Origin: Epiperipatus broadwayi
Taxonomy: Eukaryota; Onychophora; Udeonychophora; Euonychophora; Peripatidae
Direction of reading: 5' to 3'
DNA length: 64,000 nt
Assembly (NCBI GenBank): GCA_028023455.1
Contig: JAQFVV010006715.1
Coordinates: forward strand, 131,501-195,500
In this document: positions 1 to 10,343 of the stretch, one piece after another
How the letters are laid out: every line of letters begins with the position of its first letter
Position numbering within the stretch: the first letter of the stretch is position 1
Translations under genes and position numbers: made by a program
Notes under the pieces: generated by a model
Told to the model about the DNA's origin: nothing
Databases searched by the model: none
Seen by the model: only the letters and a program-made list of their open reading frames with translations

Positions 1-388
1 TTCTTATTCTTAATAGCACACTTATATTCTCTACATGCTTCTTTCCTCTTTTTTACACTTATACTAATTCTCATTTTTTATTATTTTTATTCTTCTGAAT
101 ATTCTCACCTACAACCCTATTTGCCACTTTTTCTACTTCTTTACAGCAATCCTTATACTCATCCCCAACCTACTCTTCCATGATTTATTCAACTTGTATT
201 TTACACTCTTCCAACTTATATTTATCATTCACTCTCCATCCACATCTTTCACTATTATTTCTACTTTTATTTCTATTCTCCATCACATTACTAACCATTT
301 CAATTCCCATGAATTTATAATCACTAGTGCATACATTTTCTTCATTATAAAACAACTTACTTTTTTGTATTTTATTTATTCCCTCTTT

Positions 389-1094
389 CTATACCAATAC
401 ATAATCTATTGTATGATATATATTATTTCTAGACCATGTGTATTGTCCCTCATTAATATTTAATAAATTTCCAATACTCAAATTCACTTTCTGACAAAAT
501 TCCTTCAAAACATGTCCATTTTTATTATCTACATCCTCAATTGCTTCAATATGTCCATTCATATCCCCTATATCCATTATTCTCTTCCCCTTTTCTTTAA
601 AACTTTGTATATCTTTAACTAGACATTCATATATGTTACTATCCCATTCCATTATAATTTGACTATCTCCAGTGGCTATATAAACTATAGCCACCATCCA
701 TTCTTGACTACCCAACCTTATTTCAAACCACAAATGTTCTTGACATTTAACAATATTTAAATATTTTATTTATATAACACCTATACTACCACACCTTTTT
801 TTTTTTTTATTTTCTATTTATACCCTGTCATACCAACTGTTTCAAAATAGGTTATTATTCTTCTCTTAGATGTGTTTCCACTACTACTAATACCTCAGGC
901 TCTTCATTTTAAATTGTTTTATTTAATTCCATCCATTTTTCTGGTCTCCTATCACCTTGCATATTCAAAAACCCAATTTTAACAAGTTCTTCTTTCCTAA
1001 CTACTCTTTTATAAATTCTTTTCATTCTTTCTTCTCCATTACATTTATAAATTACTTTCTTACCATTAATTTTATAAACCCATTCATTCTCCAT
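389..1094 (-). pseudogene. LINE EEP endonuclease, broken
   Basis: The frame 1094-909 ends with KIGFLNMQGDRRPEKW, which fits the N-terminal (R)xxxxWNVxG block of LINE endonucleases. After about 180 bases with frame breaks, the frame 733-389 continues with VAIVYIATGDS, then IGDMNGHIE (the GDFN catalytic motif, here with Met for Phe), then GQYTWSRNN and HTIDYVLV, the usual order of substrate-binding and C-terminal blocks. This enzyme nicks target DNA to prime reverse transcription. The layout resembles LINEs common in ticks and other arthropods. Stops between the two frames make it non-functional. Confidence 0.75.
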
Positions 1095-1197
1095 ATCTAT
1101 ATTTATATTTAAATCAAATTCCTATTGCTTCTTTTTTATATTCCATTTATTCATTTTTTTCTTTAATAATATTGCAATTTAAAAACCCACTCCCTTT

Positions 1198-1560
1198 TTA
1201 AGTTATCCAGAAAAAAATCAAACTCCCTAAAACTTCACTTCCTTGTTTTCCTAAATGCAACACATCTTTACTATATAACTCCCTCTTTCCAATAAAACAA
1301 TCCCACACATCCACAAACATAACATTGTTTCTCTCACACAATTTTTTCAATCTCTCATTTACAGAACATGCCCTATATAACAAATATTTCTTGTCAAATC
1401 TTGGTAATAATCCAACTGCTCCTACTCTTCCTTTAATCATAGGCAAATTCCTAATCAAATTTTACATAGTCAACCATTATTCTCTCTGATGATAGCAGAT
1501 AAATTATTAGTCCCCACCATAATATACCCATCTCTACTACCTTGCTTTTTTACTTTATGT
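1198..1560 (-). pseudogene. SGNH esterase-like domain of LINE ORF1, broken
   Basis: The upstream block (about 1560-1490) translates to a GTNN-containing segment resembling block III (GTND) of SGNH hydrolases. After a short degenerate stretch, the open frame 1458-1198 reads through RACSVNERLKKLC and FVDVWDCF to DVLHLG, matching the C-terminal D-x-x-H block with the catalytic Asp and His. SGNH domains of this form occur in the first ORF of CR1-like LINEs, where they are thought to act on lipids or in RNP localisation; that role is family knowledge. The N-terminal GDS block with the nucleophilic Ser is not visible, so the domain is incomplete. Assignment to a LINE rather than a host lipase rests on the adjacent endonuclease. 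Confidence 0.65.
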
Positions 1561-1574
1561 GCTGCATCCCTATT

Positions 1575-1690
1575 TGCGATGTGATGTGATGTATTGTGGC
1601 TTCTCCTTAAACGAAGTCAAGAATATCTCGGCAATTATGCCCAGATAAACCTTTTAGCCACTTTATTTTTAATTCCCCACTCTAAATTTT
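1575..1690 (-). repeat. LINE 3' UTR and tail, first occurrence
   Basis: A block of about 115 bases, including TTGTGGCTTCTCCTTAAACG and preceded on the plus strand by GATGTGATGTGATG, is nearly identical to 4131-4255. On the minus strand it is the end of the LINE and finishes in CATCACATCACATC, a short tandem tail of the kind left by target-primed reverse transcription. It marks the junction of copy A with copy B. Confidence 0.7.
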
Positions 1691-2994
1691 CCCATAATCT
1701 GCTATATCCCATTTACACAACATAATCTTTGTCAACTCTAGAACCTTTATATCTATATCCCCCTTATCTTTTTCCAAACCCAGCATAAAAAACAATAATT
1801 CACTTAATGTATAACCATTTTTTTTATATTTATTCTTCCATAAATTCATTATATGTACCCTTTCTATTTTCAAGCATTTTCATTCAATTAACAAATGCCT
1901 AATATTTTCTATTCCTTCCTTACATAATTTACAAAATAAATCACCCATATTTTTTCATTTACATGTATATTCTCTTGTAGCTAAAGATCCCGTTCGAGCC
2001 TTAAACAATAAACTACTTTCCTTACTATTATCATATATTAACTCACACTTAATATTCTGTTTATTTCAATATATATTTAAACTCCTTTTACTCTCCATAC
2101 TATTTCTTCATCTCTTTAATTCCCTATTCTTTATTGATAAATGTATTCTTTTATCCCATTCCTTACCACTATAACACTCAAAAATCCTCTTAACATAATC
2201 ATCCCATCTTTTGTACAAATATACTGATATAAATTTTTTGTCCAAATCATTTGCATACCGTATTACCTTTCTCACGCAACTTGTTACCTGCCCTTTACTC
2301 ATAACCCAATTAAATACTATTTTGGCTATTTGTTTATTATCCATAAACTGCAATCTACCAAACATTTTTATTTTATTTGTCTGAAGGTTTGTAATAACGG
2401 TATATTATAAGATGTGATATGTTGGACTATTTCCATCATTTATGAGTGAATGTTAAATGTATAGAAAATTTTAAACTTTATTTAAACTTTTCAAATACAA
2501 ACAACTTGTTAGTAATAACACACAAATAGACAATACAGGTTAGCAATTACACAACGTTTCGAGTAGTGTGTTATTACTAACAAGTTGTTTGTATTTGAAA
2601 AGTTTAAATAAAGTTTAACATTTTCTATACATTTAACTTTCACTCATAAATGATGAAAATAGTCCAACATATCACATCTTATTTTCATTTTACTTTTTGC
2701 AAGTCTCATATGAAAACTTGACCATACCATTTCTGCTTGAATTGCCTCCCTTGCTGTCCACACTTCTGCATCCAATGCATGTCTTCCTACTTCTCTTTGA
2801 ACTTTTTCTAAGTAATTTAATATCTCTTTACTAACATATAATGCATCATTACTATATGTTAACCCTGCTACTACAACTTCTTTCCATATAATTCTAACTA
2901 CATCATAGTTATTATATGAAAACACTGTTAATTTCGTTATGAATCCCTGTTTTTTCTTTGCTTCGTTTATCATTTTTTTCTCCGATTCATCCAA
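1682..2994 (-). pseudogene. LINE C-terminal region after the reverse transcriptase, broken
   Basis: Three minus-strand frames belong together: 2994-2644 (up to a DMLDYFHHL stretch), 2365-2108 (GRLQFMDNKQIAKIVFNW and a Lys/Arg-rich tail) and 1873-1682. Between the last two, minus-strand translation of about 2010-1910 gives LFKARTGSLATREY and then CKLCKEGIENIRHLL, a C-x2-C ... H pattern like the zinc-knuckle region that closes many LINE polyproteins. The hairpin at 2396-2690 splits the first two frames. No function of its own is expected. Confidence 0.6.
2396..2690. repeat. Long near-perfect inverted repeat (hairpin) inside LINE copy A
   Basis: About 120 bases at 2400-2523 are repeated as the reverse complement at about 2566-2688, leaving a loop of roughly 42 bases that contains a CAACGTTTCGAGTAG motif. 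Only a few mismatches are visible. The outermost part of each arm (ATAAGATGTGATATG...) is LINE coding sequence: it encodes the DMLDYF stretch in the right arm and is inverted in the left arm. The hairpin is therefore either a fold-back insertion that copied flanking LINE sequence or an inverted duplication made during repair. Confidence 0.85.
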
Positions 2995-3021
2995 ATACTT
3001 TTTATGATTACTTAAAATAAT

Positions 3022-3557
3022 TCACAAATAACTGTATCTATTCACCACACTTAACTTAATATCGCCCAATAAAAATTCTACATCTTCTCTTTCCCCAGTA
3101 TTAACCATCATTATATTTGATTTTTCTTCACTAAATTTAATCCTCATCTCTTTGCCCACCCTTGCACATGTCCTCAGCATAACTTCTATATCTTTTCTTC
3201 TTTCTGTACACAAAAGTATTTCATCCGCAAAAAAAAAAGACCTGACAAAATATATATTCCCTTACTCCCTATTAACGGTATCTCTATCTCTTTTCCTAAT
3301 CTTTCCATTGCTCTTTCCATTTCACTCAAATACAACAGAAACAAAATAGGTGACATAGGGCATCCTTGCCTTAATCCCATCCCATTTTTAACTTTAACTG
3401 ATTCTATATTCCCTAATTGATATATATAATAATTATTTTCATATAATTTCCTAATAATATCTATTAAAGCTTCATACATTCTCAAATTTTCTAAACTTAT
3501 CCATAATCTATTTTTATTTACTCTATCATATACCTTCTCTATATTTATAAAACCCAT
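3022..3557 (-). pseudogene. LINE reverse transcriptase core, broken
   Basis: The frame 3557-3186 has FINIEKVYDRVNKNRLW (the block with the first catalytic Asp) and GLRQGCPMSPILFLLYLSEME (the QG-x-SP block of RT). The next catalytic block falls in a run of A residues near 3228-3238: read on the minus strand with a one-base shift it gives FFFADEILLC, that is FADE instead of FADD. The second frame, 3213-3022, continues with the RT thumb-side block (KSNIMMVN). A slip in the A run explains the frame change, and the altered second Asp also argues for inactivity. Confidence 0.75.
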
Positions 3558-3565
3558 ATATAACT

Positions 3566-4130
3566 GTTTACCTAAATGCTAATTCTAGCTATTGGTAAAG
3601 CTCCATCTAGTGATCATAAAATGCAAGCTATAAGCAAGTTACGAAATTTATAACTTGTTTTGTTTGTAATATATATATATAAGTTTTACTTAGTCCGTTT
3701 TTTATAACAATTCTTTATTTAAGTTTTACTTAAGTATGTTCTTATCCTTTACAAAATTTAATGGACTTCATAAACTATTTCAAAATGCATATGAAAACTT
3801 TATTACATAATAGTTAACAATGTTTAAATAAAATTATATATATATGCACGTGTGTGCATATAAACAAATAAATTAAACAGATATATTATTCTATTTTACA
3901 TATAAACCAATTTACACAATAATTTCAACGTTTGTAATAATTAGAAGAAAGAAACTTGAGATTAGAATTATAATCATGTTTTATGAAATATAAATATTCA
4001 ATTCCTTGTCATTTAATGATTTAAATCATGATGATGGTGAAGTTACATATTTCCATTTTTAAAGATCATGTTGATAAAAAAATTAAAATAGCAATTACAT
4101 TTCCTGAACGTCATCAATTTACAACAATTT
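3566..4130. other. AT-rich stretch without recognised gene
   Basis: No open frame with family resemblance. There is a short TA run near 3670 and a TA run with CACGTGTGTGC at 3836-3860. Confidence 0.6.
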
Positions 4131-4255
4131 ATGTGATGATGTGATGTGATGTGATGTATTGTGGCTTCTCCTTAAACGAAGTCAAGAATATCTCAGCAAA
4201 TATGACCATATAAGCCTGTTAGCCACTTTATTTTCCATTCCCCACTCTAAATAAA
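4131..4255 (-). repeat. LINE 3' UTR and tail, second occurrence (severely 5'-truncated insertion)
   Basis: This matches 1575-1690 over its whole length in the same orientation, again with a (GATGT)n run at the low-coordinate end. No coding sequence of the element precedes it on the minus strand, so it reads as a separate insertion truncated to the last 120 bases. Confidence 0.7.
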
Positions 4256-6460
4256 TTCCTGGAAGATTACTTCCATTTCGAAGACTAAATAAAATAAAGC
4301 ATTAATCTATGGTTATAACAATCTAAATATTTTATTGTTAATTTAGGAATAAATTTTCATACTAAAAGTTAAGTTTGCTTGGGATCATCAACAAGATGAG
4401 TACCCAACTGACATAAGAAAAAGATTTAAGTAAAAATCGCATAAATACTAAGTGTAGCTTTATCTAACGAAATTAAATAGTTTATTAAAATGTTTTCATA
4501 AATAATATTGTCCATTGTCTTATACTCAAACAGACATACTATATATTGCTCTGATCTATGAAAAAGATACAACTAAATAAAGAAAAATATATACTGAATT
4601 ATATACGTATAACCTTCACTATCAGATTAATCTGCCAAATTTTTTTGACTTAGATATTTTTTATAATTAATAATACTATTATCGACCAAAAGTTGAAAGA
4701 GGCATTGAGAAACAAAAAAACTTTCAAACGTGATATAACTCATTAGAAGTTTTAGTTATTTCCTGTTCAGCTAGATATAATCTGAGTTATTTATTTTTTG
4801 TATAATCTGAGCTATTTAATTATCATCAAATATATAAGTCTATTTTATTATAATTCAAAAAAGCTTAACCTTTGAACGAACACAGTTACAATCTTTGAAT
4901 CACAACGAGGGAGAAAAAAAAAGGCTCCAAGTCAAATCTACATATAATCTATTTTGTAATAATAAAATTGAATACATACTTTTTTTATGAAAGTTAAAAT
5001 AAGTTCAACCTAGTCATAATTACATTTAAATATAATTTTAAAAAAAAAATCTCATCTAAGATTAATAATTAGTAAGATTGTTGTTAAAAGTATCTTCATA
5101 AAATTATATACCCCCCCCCCCCACTCGATGTAGTTAAGTTTTAGTATTACTTAAATCATTCTTAGGTTTTTTTTACAATGCTGATGTGAATTAAATTGAT
5201 TGAAATAATATTTCATGTCAATAAGTTAAAAAAAATTTGAGCAAAAAGATTATTATTATTCAAACTTTAAATCACGCAGTTATTAGAACAGGGAGGAATC
5301 TTTATCAAAATTGAACTATTATCTACGCATGTCGTTAAATATAACATGCCATTTTTTATTGACAGGAATTTACTTTTTGAAAGCATGGAATATATAATTT
5401 TGGCTGCACCTTAATACACATTCCTAAAAATCATTTCTATAGAAATATTTTTGACCACAGCCAAAATAAAATCAGCAACAGAAAGTATTTTCTAGTACTA
5501 CAAATTATTTAGACAAATAGTCAATACAGGATTAATATAACATAATCCATTTTTACTTTTTTTGTCTCTAAATCTTAATGTGGACGGTATCCAGATACTT
5601 TAATTATTCTCTCATTGGTCAGCCTATGACAAAAATAGGGGGAAAGCCGTGAAAGAAAGAATTATACTAATATCAACTCTTTATTTATAGTCTTTCTGAT
5701 GCTTACAAAAACAAGGTTTTATAGCCCACAAGGTCTTCAATTGTGGTGTAACAAAATTGTTTATTTCCTTCTAATTACAAGCTCTTTTAAATATTATCTT
5801 AGAGTTCATTTAGGAATAAATTATTGATAATTCTTTAATTAAAAATGTTAGTTAAGTAATTTTATTATATATATTTTAAAAGAGATGTGTCTTTTTATTT
5901 AATTATTCATTTACCTTTGCCTAATGCCATTTCAGATTATTTTAGGAAAGACAAAAGTCCGAATTTTTATTATGTTTAAAATTTCATAATTTAAATACTT
6001 TTATATTTAATTTTCTTAAATATAAATTTACATTTTTTTTAACATAATTCAAATATGTAAACTTTTAGACGTAAAATAAAATAACGCGTTAAAAAATTAA
6101 AATGAAAAATAACTTAAGATACATTAAAATAAATTGTCCATACGATTACTGTACATTAAATTACAGACTTTACATATAACGATTATATAGTTTTACAAAT
6201 TTTTGGAATTATTACAGTTACAAATATTCTATTCGTTTAAAAATGCAGTACACTTGTTTCAATATTAATTAATTGTAGAATACCTATAACTATGAGCAGA
6301 AAGTTACCAATTATTTTATCCAGTTATTTTTAAATCATTAAAAATAGTGTTGTTTTTAAAAATATATTTTGAACTCTACTATAATTTATAAAAGATCCTT
6401 CGGTGAATGACTTTATATTACTGAATTATATATATATATATATTGATACAAATATTTTCA
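4256..6460. other. AT-rich stretch without recognised gene
   Basis: Frames are short and show no motifs. The only unusual local feature is a run of 12 C at 5111-5122. I see no RNA gene or repeat family here. Confidence 0.6.
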
Positions 6461-6552
6461 CGGGTTGCGGGTTCATCCGTGTTATGAAAATTAAATATTG
6501 ATATACAGACGTTTTGATTTGATAACACAAGTCAACCACTGGGTAAACCCTC
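6461..6552 (-). repeat. Terminal fragment related to a Penelope-like element
   Basis: The reverse complement runs from CCCAGTGGTTGACTTGTG through TGTATATCAAT to GATGAACCCGCAACCCG. The same sequence of landmarks occurs at 47561-47646, directly after the coding remains of a Penelope-like element, so this is probably an isolated terminus of such an element. See the finding on a possible decayed hammerhead motif. Confidence 0.5.
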
Positions 6553-6940
6553 ATATTATGTCTAATATATATATATATATATACTGTGAATGTTTAGGTT
6601 GTGACTGGTTGGAGCCTAATTACATCAATATCCCAGATTAGCTTTAGACACTATTTCGCTTATTATTTCTAAATAATACATGGGCAATTTAAAATTATTG
6701 CATTAAGTAATGTTATAGATGACTATTTATTAGTTTGCATTATAGTGACATGTTTATTCATGTTTAAAGAGGTTTATTTAAACTTCATTGTAACAATATT
6801 TCATACTCTGTAGTCAACTTGCAATCTTTAAGTATCCATATATATTCAATGGACCATTAGTAAGAATGGATTTCCATTCTTGCTATTAAAAAAATGAGAA
6901 GGTTGCCTTGTCGGCAGTAAGAAATATTGATTACTATATT

Positions 6941-6970
6941 TACTGTGAATGTATAGGTTGTGACTGGTTG

Positions 6971-7010
<40 letters not shown>

Positions 7011-7025
7011 CAACCTTTTCTGCAG

Positions 7026-7059
<34 letters not shown>

Positions 7060-7070
7060 CTGCAGAAAAG
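6941..7070. repeat. Two adjacent hairpins built around TA tracts
   Basis: GGTTGAAATAT, a TA tract and ATATTTCAACC (about 6967-7015) form one hairpin. TTTCTGCAGCCAATAT, a second TA tract and ATATTGGCTGCAGAAA (about 7015-7070) form another. The left flank, ACTGTGAATGTATAGGTTG, also occurs with one change at 6583-6601. Confidence 0.7.
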
Positions 7071-7353
7071 AGTTTGCTATTAACTGAAAGAAGATCCTGT
7101 GATTCCTCTTGGAGGCCTTAAAGGAAATGAGCAGGGCAAATTCCTAATGTCCACTCCATACGTTCTTGCAGCTGTTATCATGGACATGGATGAGCTGCTC
7201 ACCAACACGCATTAGCCAGCGTGGTGAGTTTATTGGCTTTTTACCTCTGAGTTTAAGATCACGAAACACCATGGTCTTTCTTCTCAGTGCCTGATAAGGC
7301 AGAATGAATGTTTGTGTAAATGATAAATATTTTTCCAATACATATATACAATT

Positions 7354-8442
7354 ATGACAGACAAACATAAAGCATGGCCCTTATTCCCAGGAGGCTGTAA
7401 AGTCACTAACCAAGGCAGCGGTTGGTGGCCGAAGGCAGAGGGTGCTAAGAATCCCCTGATTGCGGACCAAGGCTGCCATTTGATGACCACTTTTTATTTA
7501 GGTACTTACAACTGCAGATCACTTTCAAGTGAAGGAAGATTGCAAGAATTAGAAGAAAAACTGTCTTATACTAAATGGGACATTATTGGACTTTGTGAAG
7601 TTAGAAGAAAAGGAGAAGAAACAATTGTTTTAAAAAGTGGACATATACTCTATTATAAAGGCACACATATTGGAAATACAAGTGGAGTAGGATTCATTAT
7701 AAATAAAAAGTGGAAGAACAATATTGTGGACATTGATGGTGTATCGGACAGAGTGGCAAGATTAGTTATAAAACTTAATAGCAGATACCAAATGCAGATA
7801 ATTCAGGTTTATGCCCCAACAAGTTTTCGTAGGGATGAAGTAGTAGAAGATTTTTATATGGATATACAAAAGGCATTTGGTCAGAGTAAACAACATTTTA
7901 AAATTGTTATGGGAGACTTTAATGCTAGAATTGATAGACAAATGAAAGATGAAATTGCTGTGGGTAATTTTGGTTATGGTAATAGAAATGAGAGAGGACA
8001 TAGACTTGTGGAGTTTGCAGAAAAAGAAAAACTTTATATTATGAATTTATTTTTGAGAAAATGTTAAAAGGAAATAGACATGGAAGCATCCAAATGAAGG
8101 TATAGCAGAATTGGATTATATTTTGACTAACAGAAAATACATATTTCAAGATTGTAATGTTCTTAATAAATTTAACACAGAAAGTGATCATCAATTAGTA
8201 AGGTGTAAGTTAAGTGTTAATGTAAAATTAGAGAGACAAAAATTATTAAGAAAAACAATATTTACAGTTGATATTCCTAATCTTCAGAAACATTCTAATG
8301 AATTTAAATTGGAACTTACAAATAGGTTTCAAGTGTTAAGAGATTTTGAACATGATTCAGATTTGAATGAAATTATTATGAAAATAACAGATACACTTTT
8401 AAAAACAGCAACAAACATAGCTGGTAGAAAAAACAGCAATTG
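7354..8442 (+). pseudogene. RTE endonuclease (EEP family), copy 1, frame-broken
   Basis: The frame from the ATG at 7354 starts with about 47 residues that are not part of the nuclease fold (FPGGCKVTNQ, WWPKAEGAKNPL) and are also open in copy 2. The nuclease then shows TYNCRS (residue 53 Asn), LCEVRR (catalytic Glu near 82), QVYAPTS (151-157) and MGDFNAR (catalytic Asp near 188, Asn 190). A one-base loss near 8055, relative to copy 2, ends the frame at 8067. The remainder continues at 8111-8443 with DYILTNR and the terminal SDH motif. It would nick target DNA to start target-primed reverse transcription. Confidence 0.85.
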
Positions 8443-10308
8443 ACTAATAAAATTTCTACTGAGACTAGAGAATTTATGAAAAAAAGAAGGAATATGAAGA
8501 TATACAAAAATGATGTATTAAAAAGAATAGAATATCTCGAATTTTGTAAAATGGTACGGAAAAGAGTTGAACATGATATAAGAAAATATAACTGTGAAAT
8601 AGCAAGGAAAGCTGTGGAAGAAAATAAAAGTCTCAAAAATGTTAAACAACATTTTGGTATTGGTAGGAAATTTATATCTGCAATAAGAAAAAAAAATGGA
8701 ATTATTACTAAAAAGAGAGATGACATCATGAAATTGGTAGAATATTTTTATCAAGAATTATATAGTAATAAAGAACATAGTACCTCCTATATCTATTACA
8801 TCTTCCGAATTGCCCAGAATTTTAAATGAAGAAGTGAGACATGCAATTAAGTGTATGAAGAAAGGAAAGGCTCCAGGAAATGATGGAATTATAATTGATA
8901 TATTAAAAGAAGCAGGTGAAGAAATAGAAACAATTTTAGCAAAGTTATATACCAAATGTTTCAATGATAAAGATGTACCGGAAGATTGGAAGAATGCTGT
9001 AATAATATTAATATTTAAAAAAGTTGACAAAGAAAATATTAGAAATTACACACATATCAACCTTTTATCAGTTTTATATAATTTTTTTACCGAGATAATT
9101 ACAACTCGTCTACAGAGAACTTTGGATTTCGACCAACCAAGAGAACAAGCTGGATTTAAAGTGGTTTTAGTACAATAGATCATATCCAGGTATTGAGAGA
9201 AGTCATAGAAAGGACAAACGAGTATGAGTTGTCATTATGTTTTGGATTTGTAGATTATGAAAAGCCATTCGATTCTATACACATTTCTTCAGTGATTAAA
9301 GCATTGGATCATCAAGGTATAGATCCAGAATATTTTCATATTTTAAAGAATATTTATAAAAATGCAACAGCAACAATTAGATTACATAATGATTTTGGAA
9401 AAATCAACATTGAGAAAGGTGTAAGACAAGGTGACTCCATATCTCCAAAACTCTTTACAGCAGTGCTGCAAGAAGTATTTCGTGGATTAAAATGGGAAAC
9501 TAAACGAGTGAAAGTAAATGGAGAGTATTTAAGTCATTTAGATTTCACAGATGATGTAGTTGTTTTTGCAAATAATGCTTCAGAGCTGCAGGAAATGTTG
9601 CAGGAGTTAGCAGATGAAAGTAGAAAAGTAGGACTAAAGATAAATGCTAAAAAGACTAAAATAATGTTTAATCGATTTGCTCAAAATATGAAAATAAAGA
9701 TTGATTATGAAGAATTAGAAGAAGTTAACAGTTACAAATACCTTGGTCAGATTATTAATACAGATGGAAACATAATGGAGGAAATTAATCATAGAATTAA
9801 ACTTGGTTGGAGTGCTTTTGGTAGAAATAACTTGATACTAAAAGGAAATATGCCTATGTGTTTGAAAAGGATGGTTTTTAACAAATGTGTTTTACCAGTT
9901 CTTACTTATGGATCTGAGACTTGGACACTTAATAGAAGAGCAATACAGAGACTTCAGACCACTCAAAGGAGTATGGAGAGATGTATGTTGGAAATAATAA
10001 GAAGAGATCGAAAACGCAATGTATGGGTAAGACAACAAACAGGTGTTACTGACCTTATTGAAAAAATTAAAAGATTGAAATGGATTTGGGCTGGACATAT
10101 TGCTAGTAGAGATGATAATAGATGGACAATTGAAATTTTAAACCGGATTTCAAGAGATTGTAAAAGACCCAGAAAGAGACCACATGTGAGATGGATGGAT
10201 GAAATAAGAAAATGTGCAGGGGTGTTGTGGAGAAGAGAAGCTAAAGATCGGAGAAGATGGATTAAACTTGGAGAGACCTTCATCCTGCAGTGGATTGATA
10301 ATGGTTGA
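8440..10308 (+). pseudogene. RTE reverse transcriptase and C-terminal domain, copy 1, frame-broken
   Basis: Three frames join: 8440-8829 (linker), 8810-9178 (RT blocks 0-1, KAPGNDGIIIDILKEAG) and 9193-10308, a 371-codon open stretch. In the last, VDYEKPFDSI holds the first catalytic Asp (residue 21), GVRQGDSISPKLFTAVLQE the QG-SP block and HLDFTDDVVVF the FADD box with Thr for Ala. The thumb/C-terminal part has YKYLGQIINTDG, LTYGSETWTLN and WAGHIASRDDNRWT, ending ILQWIDNG. The breaks near 8770 (one added base) and 9160 (one lost A) are small, and the 371-codon part is fully open, which suggests a fairly recent insertion. Confidence 0.85.

Positions 10309-10309
<1 letters not shown>

Positions 10310-10340
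<31 letters not shown>
10310..10340. repeat. (TA)n tract at RTE copy 1 3' end
   Basis: About 31 bases of pure TA follow GGTTGATGA directly and are followed by TGTGTGTG. The position suggests growth from the element's own tail. Confidence 0.9.

Positions 10341-10343
<3 letters not shown>

Larger units (their letters stand above)
1..1570 (-). mobile_element. LINE with esterase-type ORF1, copy B (5' part, cut by window edge)
   Basis: Read on the minus strand this piece gives, in order, an SGNH-hydrolase-like segment (about 1560-1198), the start of an exonuclease/endonuclease/phosphatase (EEP) endonuclease (1094-909) and the rest of that endonuclease (733-389), then Lys/Arg-rich degenerate coding sequence to the window start. 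The order ORF1-like esterase then endonuclease is that of CR1/L2-type non-LTR retrotransposons. The reverse transcriptase expected next would lie left of the window. Several stops and frame changes separate the blocks, so the copy is dead. It directly follows the 3' end of a second copy of the same family, making a head-to-tail pair. Confidence 0.75.
1571..3565 (-). mobile_element. LINE of the same family, copy A (3' part)
   Basis: On the minus strand this runs from reverse transcriptase block 2 (start near 3557) through the rest of the enzyme and a C-terminal Cys/His region, then a 3' UTR ending in a short (CATCA)n-like tail near 1575-1590. The 5' part, including the endonuclease, is missing, as expected for 5' truncation at insertion. 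A 290-base hairpin interrupts the copy at about 2396-2690. The 3' UTR (1575-1690) recurs at 4131-4255, which helps define the element end. Copy B starts immediately downstream. Confidence 0.7.
7083..10340 (+). mobile_element. RTE-type LINE, copy 1 (longest copy)
   Basis: This contains a 5' leader (7083-7353), a short N-terminal extension, an EEP endonuclease, a reverse transcriptase and the C-terminal domain, ending at the TGA at 10306-10308. The terminus is GATGATATATAT and runs straight into a TA tract. Leader bases 7141-7257 recur inverted at 42189-42330, so the leader belongs to the element. Against copy 2 (26436-29425) the coding sequence shows single-base shifts near 8055, 8435, 8770 and 9160 and a Thr for Ala in the RT FADD box. 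The domain order and ILQW C-terminus fit the RTE/BovB-like group often annotated as craniofacial development protein 2-like. Confidence 0.85.

Noticed and set aside
8376-8729. Minus-strand frames opposite the RTE linker (also 8518-8754, 27445-27871)
   Set aside because: They are shadows of the Lys/Glu-rich plus-strand coding sequence and appear in both copies only because the DNA is shared.
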